The position numbers were made by a program, and so were the translations under genes. From JADCRZ01 sp965200945 (GTDB lineage: Bacteria; Bacteroidota; Bacteroidia; Chitinophagales; Chitinophagaceae), in NCBI GenBank assembly GCA_965200945.1, contig OZ241749.1, positions 4,526,001 through 4,590,000 of the forward strand: a stretch of DNA of 64,000 nucleotides, in the 5' to 3' direction. The notes beneath the pieces are model-generated. The model was given only the letters and a program-made list of their open reading frames with translations. It was not told the DNA's origin and did no database searches. The stretch's first letter is position 1; every line of letters begins with the position of its first letter. Positions 49,198-57,324 of the stretch are shown piece after piece.

Positions 49198-52100
49198 CTA
49201 AAACTGCCCGGGATAAGCATACTGCAGGAACGCGCGGTATCCGGCCAGGTCCTTGTTCTTGAGCAGGATGTCCAGGTTAGCAGCATTGATCATCAGGAAG
49301 GAATATTTCTGCGGAGTGAGCCAGGGCACGATCTCCGACTGGGTGAGTGATTTGGTTTTGTTGATATACTCCCTGGCGGCCGCAGCATCGCCCAGACCCT
49401 TGATCACCACGAATTTGATATCGTCGCTTACGGTTTGGGAAACCACTTCGAAGTTCTGTCCGTAGTATTTTTCGCGGTGGTAGCGGTTGAAAGCGTTCCT
49501 GGCCTCATTCACGTAAACCGGGTCTACCTTGTTCATCACAAACACAGCATAGTGCGCTTCCACCGGATCGTCTGAATACACGCCGTTTGTTTTCGTGCGC
49601 GCCCTCACCATCCTGAGTGAATCGGCCTCGCTCAGTTTGTTGGGTACGGCCGCCGTGGCGTTTTTCAGCCGTTCAAGGCTGTCGCGGACAGCGCTTTTAC
49701 GAGCCTCTTCCAGGCGCGACACCAAAATACTGTCGGCCCGTTGAATCGAATCTATCAGCGCCTCGTTGCGCGTTACGCCCAGGGGGGCAGCAGACGCAGC
49801 CGGTTTGCCTGTTTTGATATTGACGGGCGCCCGGCCTCCGCGCGAACTATCTGTTCTGACAGTCACCGCACTGGCATTGCGCGAAGGCTCGTTCGCTTTG
49901 GCCAGCGCAAGGCTGTCTTCCCTTTTCAGTGAGTCGATCAGCGCCTTGTTGCTCACCACACTGAGCGAATCTGCACGCAGCGCACCGGGGGTAATGGTCA
50001 CGGGTGCCTTGATATTTTTGTCGTTGTTTCTGACGGTGGCCGACTTTGCATTTTTCAGGGGCTCTTCCACCGGTGGCGGTGTTACCACGGAATCTTTTTT
50101 GGGTGGTTCGGGTTGCTTCTTTGGGGTCGGGATGTCATCGATGATCGCCACCGCATCATCTTTCGGACGGGTGATCTGCAGTTTGGTCAGGTAATCTTCT
50201 ATTTCCTTGCGCCGGCTCAGCACCGAAAGCAGGTTGGAGGTCTTTTTGGTCATGGGGGAGGTGGGATACAGCTGCAGGATCTTGGTGAGCACCGTTCTGG
50301 CCGTGCTGTCATCCCGCTGGCGGATGTAATAGACCCCCTCGATGTACAGCAGCTGCGGCGTCCAGTAGCTTTGTCCGTATACACTGTCCGCTTTTTTCTT
50401 CATGGCTACGGCCTGGTCAAAATCACCTTCGATGAAACGATTGTACACGTCTTCGTACTGCTTCGTGGCTTTCAGCCGCTTGACCGAATCGGGCGAAGGG
50501 CCGGAGCGGCCTTCCGCCAGCAGGGCGGTAAACTTGCCCCCCGGGAACTTTGCGGCCATCAGCTTCCGGATATCGAGCTGGTTGCCCGCCTTGCCTACCT
50601 TACTGTAGCAATAGTACAGGTTGAACAGGGCTTCTTCCATAAAGGCGGAAGAAGGAAAATCATGCACCATCTTTTCCAGCGCATCGATGGCGGAATAATA
50701 ATCTTCGAGTCCGCTCATATACGCTTTGCCTACCAGGAAAAGCGAATTCTCTATGGAGTCGGCTGATTTTCTTTGTTTTTCGGGTGTAATGGGAAGGTTG
50801 CCGAGCAGGGCTTCGTAGGTGAGCTCGCCGGCGGGCTGAAATCCTTTCTCGCCGGCCATCCTGTCGGTAGGCATGCCGGGCACCGGGGCCCGGTCGAAGG
50901 CTTGTACCACCGCTGCCTGGCGGCGCCAGTTATCGACGTTGGGCCGGTTGCCCCAGCGCGATTTAAAATCGCTGGTACCTTTGCTTTTGAGTGAGGCATC
51001 GCTGAACGGCCAGCTGCTTTTCGAAGTGCTGCTTCCAAACAGGTCGGCAGGCGCGGAAGAACTTTGCGTATCGAACGGGTTGTTCCTGTTCGACTGGTCC
51101 ACATCGCTCATGCCCTGGTCCCTGCGAAGCTTTTTGACCAGGGTTTTGATGAAGACTTCCCTTTCTTTTTCCGGCATGGCAGCGATGCGGTGCAGACTGT
51201 CCTGGCGGTTTAAAACATACAGTTGCGCAACGATGCGGTCGAGCGCATTCTTCCGTGAGGTCAGTACTTTGGCACTATCGGGCAGCATGTACTGGATGTT
51301 CACACTGTCGTAGGCGTTCTTGGCCGGTATGTATTGCTTCTGGTTGAAATACACATCGCCGAGTGTCAGGAAAGATTTGCTTTTCTGTATGGGGTTGCTG
51401 GTGCTGGTGAGGATGCTCCTTTTGAGCAACGATTTGGCCATCTCCGGATTGTTCCTTTCCAGTTCGATGGTGGCGGCGGTATAGTAGATGATGTCGCGGT
51501 AGAAAAGATAACGGTCCTTTCTGCCCATCCGCACGAGTTCGTCGATCGCGTTCTGCACGCTTTTGGCGTCGCCGGTGCGGTTCTGGCGGATGGAGTTCAG
51601 CCTGGCATACACTTCCATGATCGGATCGACGGTGTGGCTGATGACGCGGTCGTAATATTTTTCTGCCAGATCGTTTTTTCCTGACCTTTCATACAGCTGG
51701 GCCATCAGGTATTCCCATCGGGCCTGTTCCTGTTTATTGAGGGCGTTGCCCAGCGCCCGCTCCAGGTGCGTGGCGGCGCTGTCCCATGCCTGTTGTTTGT
51801 AAAAGTAGAAGGCCTGCACTTCTTCCAGGCTGCTCTCCAGGCGGTCGGGGAACAGCGGGTCGTTCTTAAGTGTTTCGATGAGGCTGGAAGCTTCGGTGAG
51901 CGCATCCATGGCCAGGTAGGTCTTGATCTGCCAGACAAGAGATTCGTTGCGGCTGGGGGGCCGGGAAAGCACCTGCCTGATGATGTTCTTCTTTTCGCTG
52001 GTAGAGATAGAAAATGCACTGCCGCCCGTGTTGGCGTTGCTGCCGATCACTTTGTCGTACCCGTCTTTTTCCTTTGGCGAAAAGGCATAGTTCACGTACT

Positions 52101-52575
52101 GGAAGGTCATGTAGGCCGAGTCGAGGGTATTGCGGAGGTAATATGCTTTACCGATGAGCAGGTAGAGATTGTCGATCCAGTCGTTGCGCAGGTCGTGGAT
52201 GAGGATGCCGGCGGTCGATTTGTAGATCACCGAGTCGAGGTCTGATTTGTACTGGGCGGTTTCGGTGAGAAAGAAATTGTAAAACGGGAGGAGCTGCGTA
52301 TAGTCTTCGCGGTGCGCGATCTTGGCGCGTTCCATCACTTCGTTCAGCTTGTTGTTTGCGTTGAAATAGTAATTGTAATGGGTAACCGTGTTCTGAATAA
52401 AATGCCGGGGCTTGGTGAACTTCTTGGTCGCTGATTTTTCGGAGCCCAGCACCTTGTTTTCGTATTTGGGCGGCTTCTTCAGATCGAAGCTCAATGCAGG
52501 GCCCGGTCCCTGGCTGTAAGCAGAGAGACAGAAAACAAAAGCAGTGAGTATGAATAAGATAACAGCTTTACCCAA
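49198..52575 (-). CDS. TPR-rich SprE/PorW-like protein of the type IX secretion system
   Basis: The 1125-residue exported protein (signal peptide ending SAYSQG) is built of helical tetratricopeptide-like repeats in its first two-thirds. A central segment, WPFSDASLKSKG then FKSRWGNRPNVDNWRR (about residues 520-555), resembles the conserved YFY/FGxxEFxxxWGNRxxxDNWR block I know from SprE/PorW. A Pro/Ser/Lys-rich linker and a C-terminal domain with FVVIKGLGDAAAAREYI (SPOR-like) follow. SprE/PorW supports gliding and type IX secretion. No lipobox Cys is evident, unlike typical PorW. No other type IX gene is in the window. Confidence 0.72.
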   Translation of the reverse strand: MGKAVILFILTAFVFCLSAYSQGPGPALSFDLKKPPKYENKVLGSEKSATKKFTKPRHFIQNTVTHYNYYFNANNKLNEVMERAKIAHREDYTQLLPFYNFFLTETAQYKSDLDSVIYKSTAGILIHDLRNDWIDNLYLLIGKAYYLRNTLDSAYMTFQYVNYAFSPKEKDGYDKVIGSNANTGGSAFSISTSEKKNIIRQVLSRPPSRNESLVWQIKTYLAMDALTEASSLIETLKNDPLFPDRLESSLEEVQAFYFYKQQAWDSAATHLERALGNALNKQEQARWEYLMAQLYERSGKNDLAEKYYDRVISHTVDPIMEVYARLNSIRQNRTGDAKSVQNAIDELVRMGRKDRYLFYRDIIYYTAATIELERNNPEMAKSLLKRSILTSTSNPIQKSKSFLTLGDVYFNQKQYIPAKNAYDSVNIQYMLPDSAKVLTSRKNALDRIVAQLYVLNRQDSLHRIAAMPEKEREVFIKTLVKKLRRDQGMSDVDQSNRNNPFDTQSSSAPADLFGSSTSKSSWPFSDASLKSKGTSDFKSRWGNRPNVDNWRRQAAVVQAFDRAPVPGMPTDRMAGEKGFQPAGELTYEALLGNLPITPEKQRKSADSIENSLFLVGKAYMSGLEDYYSAIDALEKMVHDFPSSAFMEEALFNLYYCYSKVGKAGNQLDIRKLMAAKFPGGKFTALLAEGRSGPSPDSVKRLKATKQYEDVYNRFIEGDFDQAVAMKKKADSVYGQSYWTPQLLYIEGVYYIRQRDDSTARTVLTKILQLYPTSPMTKKTSNLLSVLSRRKEIEDYLTKLQITRPKDDAVAIIDDIPTPKKQPEPPKKDSVVTPPPVEEPLKNAKSATVRNNDKNIKAPVTITPGALRADSLSVVSNKALIDSLKREDSLALAKANEPSRNASAVTVRTDSSRGGRAPVNIKTGKPAASAAPLGVTRNEALIDSIQRADSILVSRLEEARKSAVRDSLERLKNATAAVPNKLSEADSLRMVRARTKTNGVYSDDPVEAHYAVFVMNKVDPVYVNEARNAFNRYHREKYYGQNFEVVSQTVSDDIKFVVIKGLGDAAAAREYINKTKSLTQSEIVPWLTPQKYSFLMINAANLDILLKNKDLAGYRAFLQYAYPGQF

Positions 52576-52713
52576 GTGTCCGATTTAAAGTCATTGCAAT
52601 CTACCTTCTTAATAACTGATTATGAGCAAATTTATTTTAAAATTAGCTTAATATTTGATGGGTCGGGATATACAAAACAGAGTACTTATCTTTAAGCTAA
52701 TTAGAAGCTGACT

Positions 52714-53109
52714 ATGTCGATACCGGACGAACATCCTACCCTGAAGCGGCTGCGTAACCGTTACCGCCTGCTGGTGATGAACGACGATACCTACGAAGAG
52801 GTGGTCACGTTCAAATTATCACGCTTCAGGGTATATACCGCCCTCTGCACCATATTTGTTTTGCTGACGGGGCTTACGGTGGCGCTGGTGGTGTTTACAC
52901 CGCTGAAAATGTATATACCCGGTTATGGGAATGCAAGCAATGCCAGGGAGCTGCGGGCACTGAAAATAAGGACCGATTCGATGGAACAGTCGATGCGCTA
53001 TAAAGACAAGTACATCGAGAATATAAAAAGTGTGTTACAAGGAAAAGTTATGGTAAATTTGGATACCATCCCATTAAATATCCCGGTTCCCGAAAAAATA
53101 AATGACTAA
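52714..53109 (+). CDS. Single-pass membrane protein ahead of bactofilin (M23-peptidase N-terminus-like)
   Basis: The 131-residue protein has a basic cytoplasmic start (LKRLRNRYRLLVMNDDTYEE). One membrane helix spans about 40-62. A periplasmic helical segment (ARELRALKIRTDSMEQSMRYKDKYIENIK) may form a coiled coil. The first 75 residues resemble the N-terminus of Bacteroidota M23 metallopeptidases usually found beside bactofilins, but here the peptidase domain is missing. Bactofilin starts 11 bases after the stop, so nothing has been cut off by a nearby frameshift. It may be a membrane anchor for the bactofilin polymer, which is inference. Confidence 0.65.
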   Translation: MSIPDEHPTLKRLRNRYRLLVMNDDTYEEVVTFKLSRFRVYTALCTIFVLLTGLTVALVVFTPLKMYIPGYGNASNARELRALKIRTDSMEQSMRYKDKYIENIKSVLQGKVMVNLDTIPLNIPVPEKIND

Positions 53110-53120
53110 AACAGAAACGT

Positions 53121-53585
53121 ATGTTCAACGGAAAACAGAAAACTGATCTTCCTTTACCCATGCCTTCATTCGACTCTACGCCTATCAGCAGCAGCAGTAG
53201 CAGCAGCGGTAGCGTGAGCAGCGGTACCAGCCTGATTGTACAGGGCACCACGATAAAGGGAGACATCACCAGCAATTCTGATCTCAAGATCGATGGCACG
53301 CTCACCGGCAACATTATCAGCACTGCAAAAGTAATTGTGGGTGTGGGTGGTTTTGTGGAAGGGGATATTACAGGCCAGCAGGCCGATATCAACGGAAAAG
53401 TGACCGGCACCATCAAGGTCAGCGATCTGTTGCAGTTAAAAGGCAGCTGTGTGGTGAACGGAAACATTTATGCAGGTAAACTACAGGTTGAACCTTCTGC
53501 CACTTTCAACGGATCGTGCCACATGGAGCAGCACAGCACCATCCAGGAGATCACTTTTGCAGAGCCGAGGCATGTCTTTGAATAA
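53121..53585 (+). CDS. Bactofilin
   Basis: The 154-residue cytoskeletal protein has a Ser-rich flexible N-terminus (about 15-40). A right-handed beta-helix core follows, of short strands rich in Gly, Val and Ile (IVQGTTIKGDITSNSDLKI, GTLTGNIISTAKVIVG, GDITGQQADINGKVTGTI). Bactofilins polymerise without nucleotide and localise cell-wall enzymes. It overlaps the start of the following AtpZ-like gene by 14 bases and is preceded at 11 bases by a membrane protein gene, so these are one operon. Confidence 0.93.
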   Translation: MFNGKQKTDLPLPMPSFDSTPISSSSSSSGSVSSGTSLIVQGTTIKGDITSNSDLKIDGTLTGNIISTAKVIVGVGGFVEGDITGQQADINGKVTGTIKVSDLLQLKGSCVVNGNIYAGKLQVEPSATFNGSCHMEQHSTIQEITFAEPRHVFE

Positions 53586-53790
53586 TCAAAAGAACGACAA
53601 CAGGGATCTTTTAAAATACGCCGGCCTGGCCACACAGATCTTTCTGTCGCTGGGGCTGGCTGTTTTCATTGGCATCAAGCTCGACCAGTGGCTGAAACTT
53701 TCTTTTCCTGTTGCTGTATGGGTTTTACCTTTGCTCATCCTTGTGGCACTCATGTACAAGCTGATCAAGGAAACCAATAACAAGAAATGA
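53572..53790 (+). CDS. AtpZ/AtpI-family small membrane protein
   Basis: The 72-residue protein has a short polar N-terminus and two membrane helices, the first with LATQIFLSLGLAVFIGIKLDQWL, a pattern typical of AtpZ. AtpZ/AtpI proteins assist assembly or ion supply of the F-type ATP synthase c-ring. I start at ATG 53572 (MSLNNQKND), which overlaps the bactofilin end by 14 bases. The longer frame from 53470 is a shadow of bactofilin. The next gene overlaps by 4 bases. Confidence 0.8.
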   Translation: MSLNNQKNDNRDLLKYAGLATQIFLSLGLAVFIGIKLDQWLKLSFPVAVWVLPLLILVALMYKLIKETNNKK

Positions 53791-54197
53791 AGCAGTCCCC
53801 GTTCAAAGCGTTTCTTCCCATTGTTATCATTTTCGCGGCGGTCACCCTTTTCGCATTGGTTGGTGCTGATGTGCTGGAAAGGCTGAACATAGACCGGACG
53901 ATCCTTCTGGGCGGTAATTCCCTTCTTTTCCTGGTAACGGCCGGTTCCTTTCTTTTTTTCAGGAAAGCCCTGCAGGCACAGAATACGCATGCCTTTCTGC
54001 GAAACGTTTACAGCGCCATTCTCCTCAAATTTTTTATCCTCGTTTTTGTTGCATTTGTCTGGATCTATCTTAGTGGCGGCGCCGTCAACAAAGGCGCAAT
54101 GCTGTCGATGGTAGTGCTTTATTTTGTGTACATGTTTTCCGAAGTGGCGCTACTGATGAATATGAGCAGGCAGATCAGGGAAAACAAAAATGCCTAA
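53787..54197 (+). CDS. Four-helix membrane protein, AtpI-like
   Basis: The 136-residue protein has four hydrophobic segments (about 9-27, 40-58, 71-90 and 100-120). Its start overlaps the stop of the AtpZ-like gene in ATGA, implying translational coupling. In Bacteroidota an unnamed protein of this kind commonly lies between AtpZ and atpB. Here atpB does not follow; a SprT-like gene does. Function beyond an ATP-synthase accessory guess is unknown. Confidence 0.6.
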   Translation: MKQSPFKAFLPIVIIFAAVTLFALVGADVLERLNIDRTILLGGNSLLFLVTAGSFLFFRKALQAQNTHAFLRNVYSAILLKFFILVFVAFVWIYLSGGAVNKGAMLSMVVLYFVYMFSEVALLMNMSRQIRENKNA

Positions 54198-54816
54198 GAA
54201 AGAAGTCCCCTTTTCCCACCTCGAACAGTTTATTCCGGCGCCATCCGTGCCGATGATACTGGAATATATAAGCCTTTACAAGGTTCATCTCACGGTTACG
54301 CGCAGCCGGAAAAGTGTACTGGGTGATTACCGCCATACCACCGGTATGAAAAATCACCGCATCAGCGTGAACGGCGACCTGAACCTCTACTCTTTTCTGA
54401 TCACCCTTGTTCATGAACTGGCGCATCTGGTCACTTTCACCCGGTATGCCAACCGGGTGGATGCGCATGGCAAGGAATGGAAATCGATTTACCGCACGCT
54501 GCTGATCAGGTTCATGCATCCCGAAATTTTCCCGGATGATATCCTGAAGGCGCTGGAACACTCTTTGCATAACCTTCCCGCGAGCAGCTGTGCGGATGAC
54601 GGGCTGATGCGCGTGTTACGCAAATACGACCAGGCCGATCATTCGGTACAATTTGTGGAGCAGTTAAGTGAGGGAAGCTTGTTTGAAATCGACGGAGGAA
54701 GGGTGTTTAAAAAAGGGCAGAAGCTGCGCAAGCGCTTTCAGTGCCTCGAAGTAAAAACGGGTAAGCTGTATCTCTTCAGCCCCATCCATTCCGTAAAGCC
54801 GCTTGAACAGGAATAA
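54190..54816 (+). CDS. SprT-like zinc metalloprotease domain protein
   Basis: The 208-residue protein has the HExxH-type zinc motif HELAHL at about residues 76-81, followed by the third ligand region AHGKEWKSI. This is the SprT-like arrangement. The C-terminal half (about 140-200) contains a strand-rich segment ending in LYLFSPIH without the usual cysteine zinc ribbon. Bacterial SprT proteins have no clear role, while eukaryotic SPRTN removes DNA-protein crosslinks. It overlaps the upstream gene by 8 bases and closes the bactofilin operon. Confidence 0.85.
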   Translation: MPKKEVPFSHLEQFIPAPSVPMILEYISLYKVHLTVTRSRKSVLGDYRHTTGMKNHRISVNGDLNLYSFLITLVHELAHLVTFTRYANRVDAHGKEWKSIYRTLLIRFMHPEIFPDDILKALEHSLHNLPASSCADDGLMRVLRKYDQADHSVQFVEQLSEGSLFEIDGGRVFKKGQKLRKRFQCLEVKTGKLYLFSPIHSVKPLEQE

Positions 54817-54940
54817 CCAATATGCAGCATTAACATATCGTGTTGCAGCTTTTAAGATCGCATTGCGCACTATAGATATCAGAAGGGAAGGAACTAGTCA
54901 GAATCGGAATATTTATTATTTATCATCAAAAATCTCACTT

Positions 54941-55486
54941 ATGAAGAAGAATTTGTTAGTAATGCTGGCCTTTATGGCAATCGGATTGGCCGTATCAGCG
55001 CAAACGGAAAAGGGAAATTATCTGGTAGGCGGAAACGTGGAGTTGAACACATCTAAAAACAACACCGTGATCGCATTGACTCCCTCGGTAGGTTATTTCT
55101 TTCTGAACAATCTGGCTGCGGGTGCAAACGTAAACCTGTCTTATTCAAAAGTTGGAGAAAACAAAACGACCCAGTTTGGTATCGGCCCTTTTGCCCGGTA
55201 TTATCTTGGTACCCTCAACATCAGGCCATTCGCGCATGCCAATATCAATTTCACCTCCAACAAAACAAAGAATACAGGTGGCTCCGACACGTATAACGGA
55301 ACAAATTATTTTCTGGGTGGCGGTCTGGCTGCATTTATCAACCGGAACGTAGCAATTGAAGGACTGGCAGGATACAGTCACTCGGCCTATGCGCATTTAA
55401 GCGGAAGCGGCGGGTTCAACCTGCGCATCGGTTTTCAGATCTATCTTAGCCACGAGCAGGTATCGGGTGTGAAGAACAGCCTGTAA
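54941..55486 (+). CDS. Small outer-membrane beta-barrel protein
   Basis: The 181-residue protein has a signal peptide (MKKNLLVMLAFMAIGLAVSAQ). About eight amphipathic strands follow, separated by short turns (GNYLVGGNVELNTSK, IALTPSVGYFF, FGIGPFARYYLG, FNLRIGFQIYL), as in OmpA-like or OmpW-like barrels. No OmpA peptidoglycan-binding domain is attached. I start at ATG 54941; the upstream in-frame ATG gives 46 residues of non-signal sequence. A terminator follows. The ligand or role is unknown. Confidence 0.8.
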   Translation: MKKNLLVMLAFMAIGLAVSAQTEKGNYLVGGNVELNTSKNNTVIALTPSVGYFFLNNLAAGANVNLSYSKVGENKTTQFGIGPFARYYLGTLNIRPFAHANINFTSNKTKNTGGSDTYNGTNYFLGGGLAAFINRNVAIEGLAGYSHSAYAHLSGSGGFNLRIGFQIYLSHEQVSGVKNSL

Positions 55487-55516
55487 CCGATCGTTACAAA
55501 GCATATCAAAATTATT

Positions 55517-55551
55517 AAAAGCTGTATTGATCCATTCAATACAGCTTTTTT
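55517..55551 (+). terminator. Terminator of the beta-barrel gene
   Basis: AAAAGCTGTATTGA (55517-55530) pairs with TCAATACAGCTTTT (55536-55549) and continues in T. It overlaps the last codons of the convergent acetyltransferase gene. Confidence 0.85.
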
Positions 55552-56025
55552 AGCATCCAGACCTCGCAGAAGAAGTGCCCGGTGTTACCCATCGGGCCGC
55601 TGAGGTCGTTAAACCCGAACTTGCGATACACATTGGCTGCCTGTTGCAGTTCGGGCATGGTTTCAAGATACACCTGTGTATAGCCGGCGGCTTTGGCGAA
55701 GCCAAGGCTTTTCCCGATCAGTGTTCTCCCCAGGCCCTTACCGCGGGCGGAGGGACGCAAATACATTTTCACCAGTTCGCTGGTCTTTTCCGGCAACCCG
55801 TTGGATGGATAGATGCCCGCTCCCCCGATGATCTCCCCATCAAGCACGGCAACATAATAAACCGACTTTTCCTTCCTGAACAACTCATACAGGTGGTCGG
55901 TCGACTCGTCGTAGTAGACAGTGCCGGCCTTATTGAGTCCAAACTCGGTAAGGGGTGGTGCGCACCAGCGATGCCACCGCTTTGTTATCGCCCGGCGCTA
56001 TTTCACGGATCAGGAAATTTTCCAT
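55536..56025 (-). pseudogene. GNAT-family N-acetyltransferase, frameshifted near the N-terminus
   Basis: From ATG 56025 the frame reads MENFLIREIAPGDNKAVASL through RTTP and then stops at TAA after 32 codons. One frame over, the same region reads LTEFGLNKAGTVYYDEST and joins the main part, which carries the acetyl-CoA loop RPSARGKGLGRTLIG and the C-terminal VYRKFGF signature. The run of four C in the minus strand (four G near 55949-55956) would give a continuous 162-residue GNAT protein if it had three. It is therefore either a one-base sequencing error or a recent mutation. The substrate is unknown. Confidence 0.8.
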
Positions 56026-56043
56026 GGCTGCAGTGAAACAGGA

Positions 56044-57240
56044 TTATTTTTCAAAAAAGGCGAGCGTTCCGCCTACCCATTCCTTGTCTTTGTTGTAGCG
56101 AACCCCGATCATCTTGCCCTTGCTGAGGCGCGCGAGGTTATTGGTGGGCACTGGGCGGGGCGCATCGTCATCCCAGAAATAAAAAATGCGGATCTCGGCT
56201 TTGGCCGGTATGTCGGGCGTGGAGATCACGTCGGCATATTTTACTTTCCGCTGAAGGATCCAGTTTTCAGGGTCCTTCACCTTTTCAATGTCGGCATGCG
56301 TTACATCGATCACCACGCCCTGGCCGGCAAAAGAGAACAGCGGCTTCAGCACATAGTTCTCCAGGTCGGCGGGCGGCTGTGCGATCTCGTTGAGGAAAAA
56401 TGTTTCGGGAACGTGCGGATGCCTGATCAGCGGCAGCGTGTATTTGCTGATGCGGTAGAACCAGTTGGGATGCGGCGCCCATTCCACGTCGAGGTCTTCC
56501 AGCAGCACCCTGCCTTTTTCTTGTATCTCGGGCGTCTGCTGCTGCAGGTCGTCGAAGATCACGCGGTTGTAGATGCGCTTTACTTCTGTTTTTACTCCAT
56601 GGTTATTATAATAAAGTTTTCTTCCTTCTTTTTCGAGGTCCGTTACACACACCGGTTCGATGCCGATATAGTCCTGCGTGCAGTAAAAATCGATGCGGGT
56701 CTTTTGCTGGTGGGGCAGCACTTCCAGCAGGATCACGTTCTCCGGCGCGTGTTTGCCGAGAATGATCTTTTTGAGGAGCTGCAGGTAGGTCTCTTTGCTG
56801 AAACCGCCCAGGTAAGGATCGAACCCGTCCGGCACCCAGAAACTGTTCGTTACGACCTCCGGCTGGTAAGCCTGGAATGCGAACATGGTCGGGAAGCCCT
56901 GCATCTCGATCAGCTGTGGTTCCAGCTTACCTTCTTCATTCTCACAAACGCCAAAATCGAAGGCGATAAAATGAGAGCGGCTGTTTTCATTGGGCACCCG
57001 TACATTGTCGGGAACCGCCCGCTCCGTCAGCTCCATGAACTTTGGATCAACGATCACATCCACGATGCTTTCGCAGGCGTCGATCATCTGCTGCGTGAAC
57101 CCTTTCGGAACAAACACCGGCGTTTCGGCCACCCTGAATTCAATGGCTCCGGGATGGTTGCTGTTCAGCTTTTTTATGTAAGCTTCATACAGCTCCGGCG
57201 TAAAACGGCTGTTGTATTCCTGGCGGATGGACGGTATCAT
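56044..57240 (-). CDS. ATP-grasp-like conserved hypothetical protein
   Basis: The 398-residue cytoplasmic protein has YVLKPLFSFAGQGVVIDV (near residues 305-322) and later ILQRKVKYADVI and AEIRIFYFWDDD. These resemble the nucleotide-binding strands and metal-binding end of ATP-grasp ligases. I cannot name the substrate. I start at ATG 57240 (MIPSIRQEYNSRF), because the longer frame from 57306 translates through a palindromic repeat. It is followed by the GNAT gene on the same strand after 18 bases. Confidence 0.65.
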   Translation of the reverse strand: MIPSIRQEYNSRFTPELYEAYIKKLNSNHPGAIEFRVAETPVFVPKGFTQQMIDACESIVDVIVDPKFMELTERAVPDNVRVPNENSRSHFIAFDFGVCENEEGKLEPQLIEMQGFPTMFAFQAYQPEVVTNSFWVPDGFDPYLGGFSKETYLQLLKKIILGKHAPENVILLEVLPHQQKTRIDFYCTQDYIGIEPVCVTDLEKEGRKLYYNNHGVKTEVKRIYNRVIFDDLQQQTPEIQEKGRVLLEDLDVEWAPHPNWFYRISKYTLPLIRHPHVPETFFLNEIAQPPADLENYVLKPLFSFAGQGVVIDVTHADIEKVKDPENWILQRKVKYADVISTPDIPAKAEIRIFYFWDDDAPRPVPTNNLARLSKGKMIGVRYNKDKEWVGGTLAFFEK

Positions 57241-57265
57241 AGTATGGTGTTTATTGATAAAAAAC

Positions 57266-57293
57266 GTAGAGACGCCATCTACGGCGTCTCTAC
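57266..57293. repeat. Palindromic repeat between the symporter and ATP-grasp-like genes (copy 2)
   Basis: GTAGAGACGCC (57266-57276) and GGCGTCTCTAC (57283-57293) form an 11-bp stem around ATCTAC. The arms share AGAGACGC/GCGTCTCT with the aroB-aroA palindrome at 40634-40661. Both copies lie in intergenic gaps. Confidence 0.8.
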
Positions 57294-57324
57294 AATAAAA
57301 GTTCATTTTTTTACAATACCGGCG

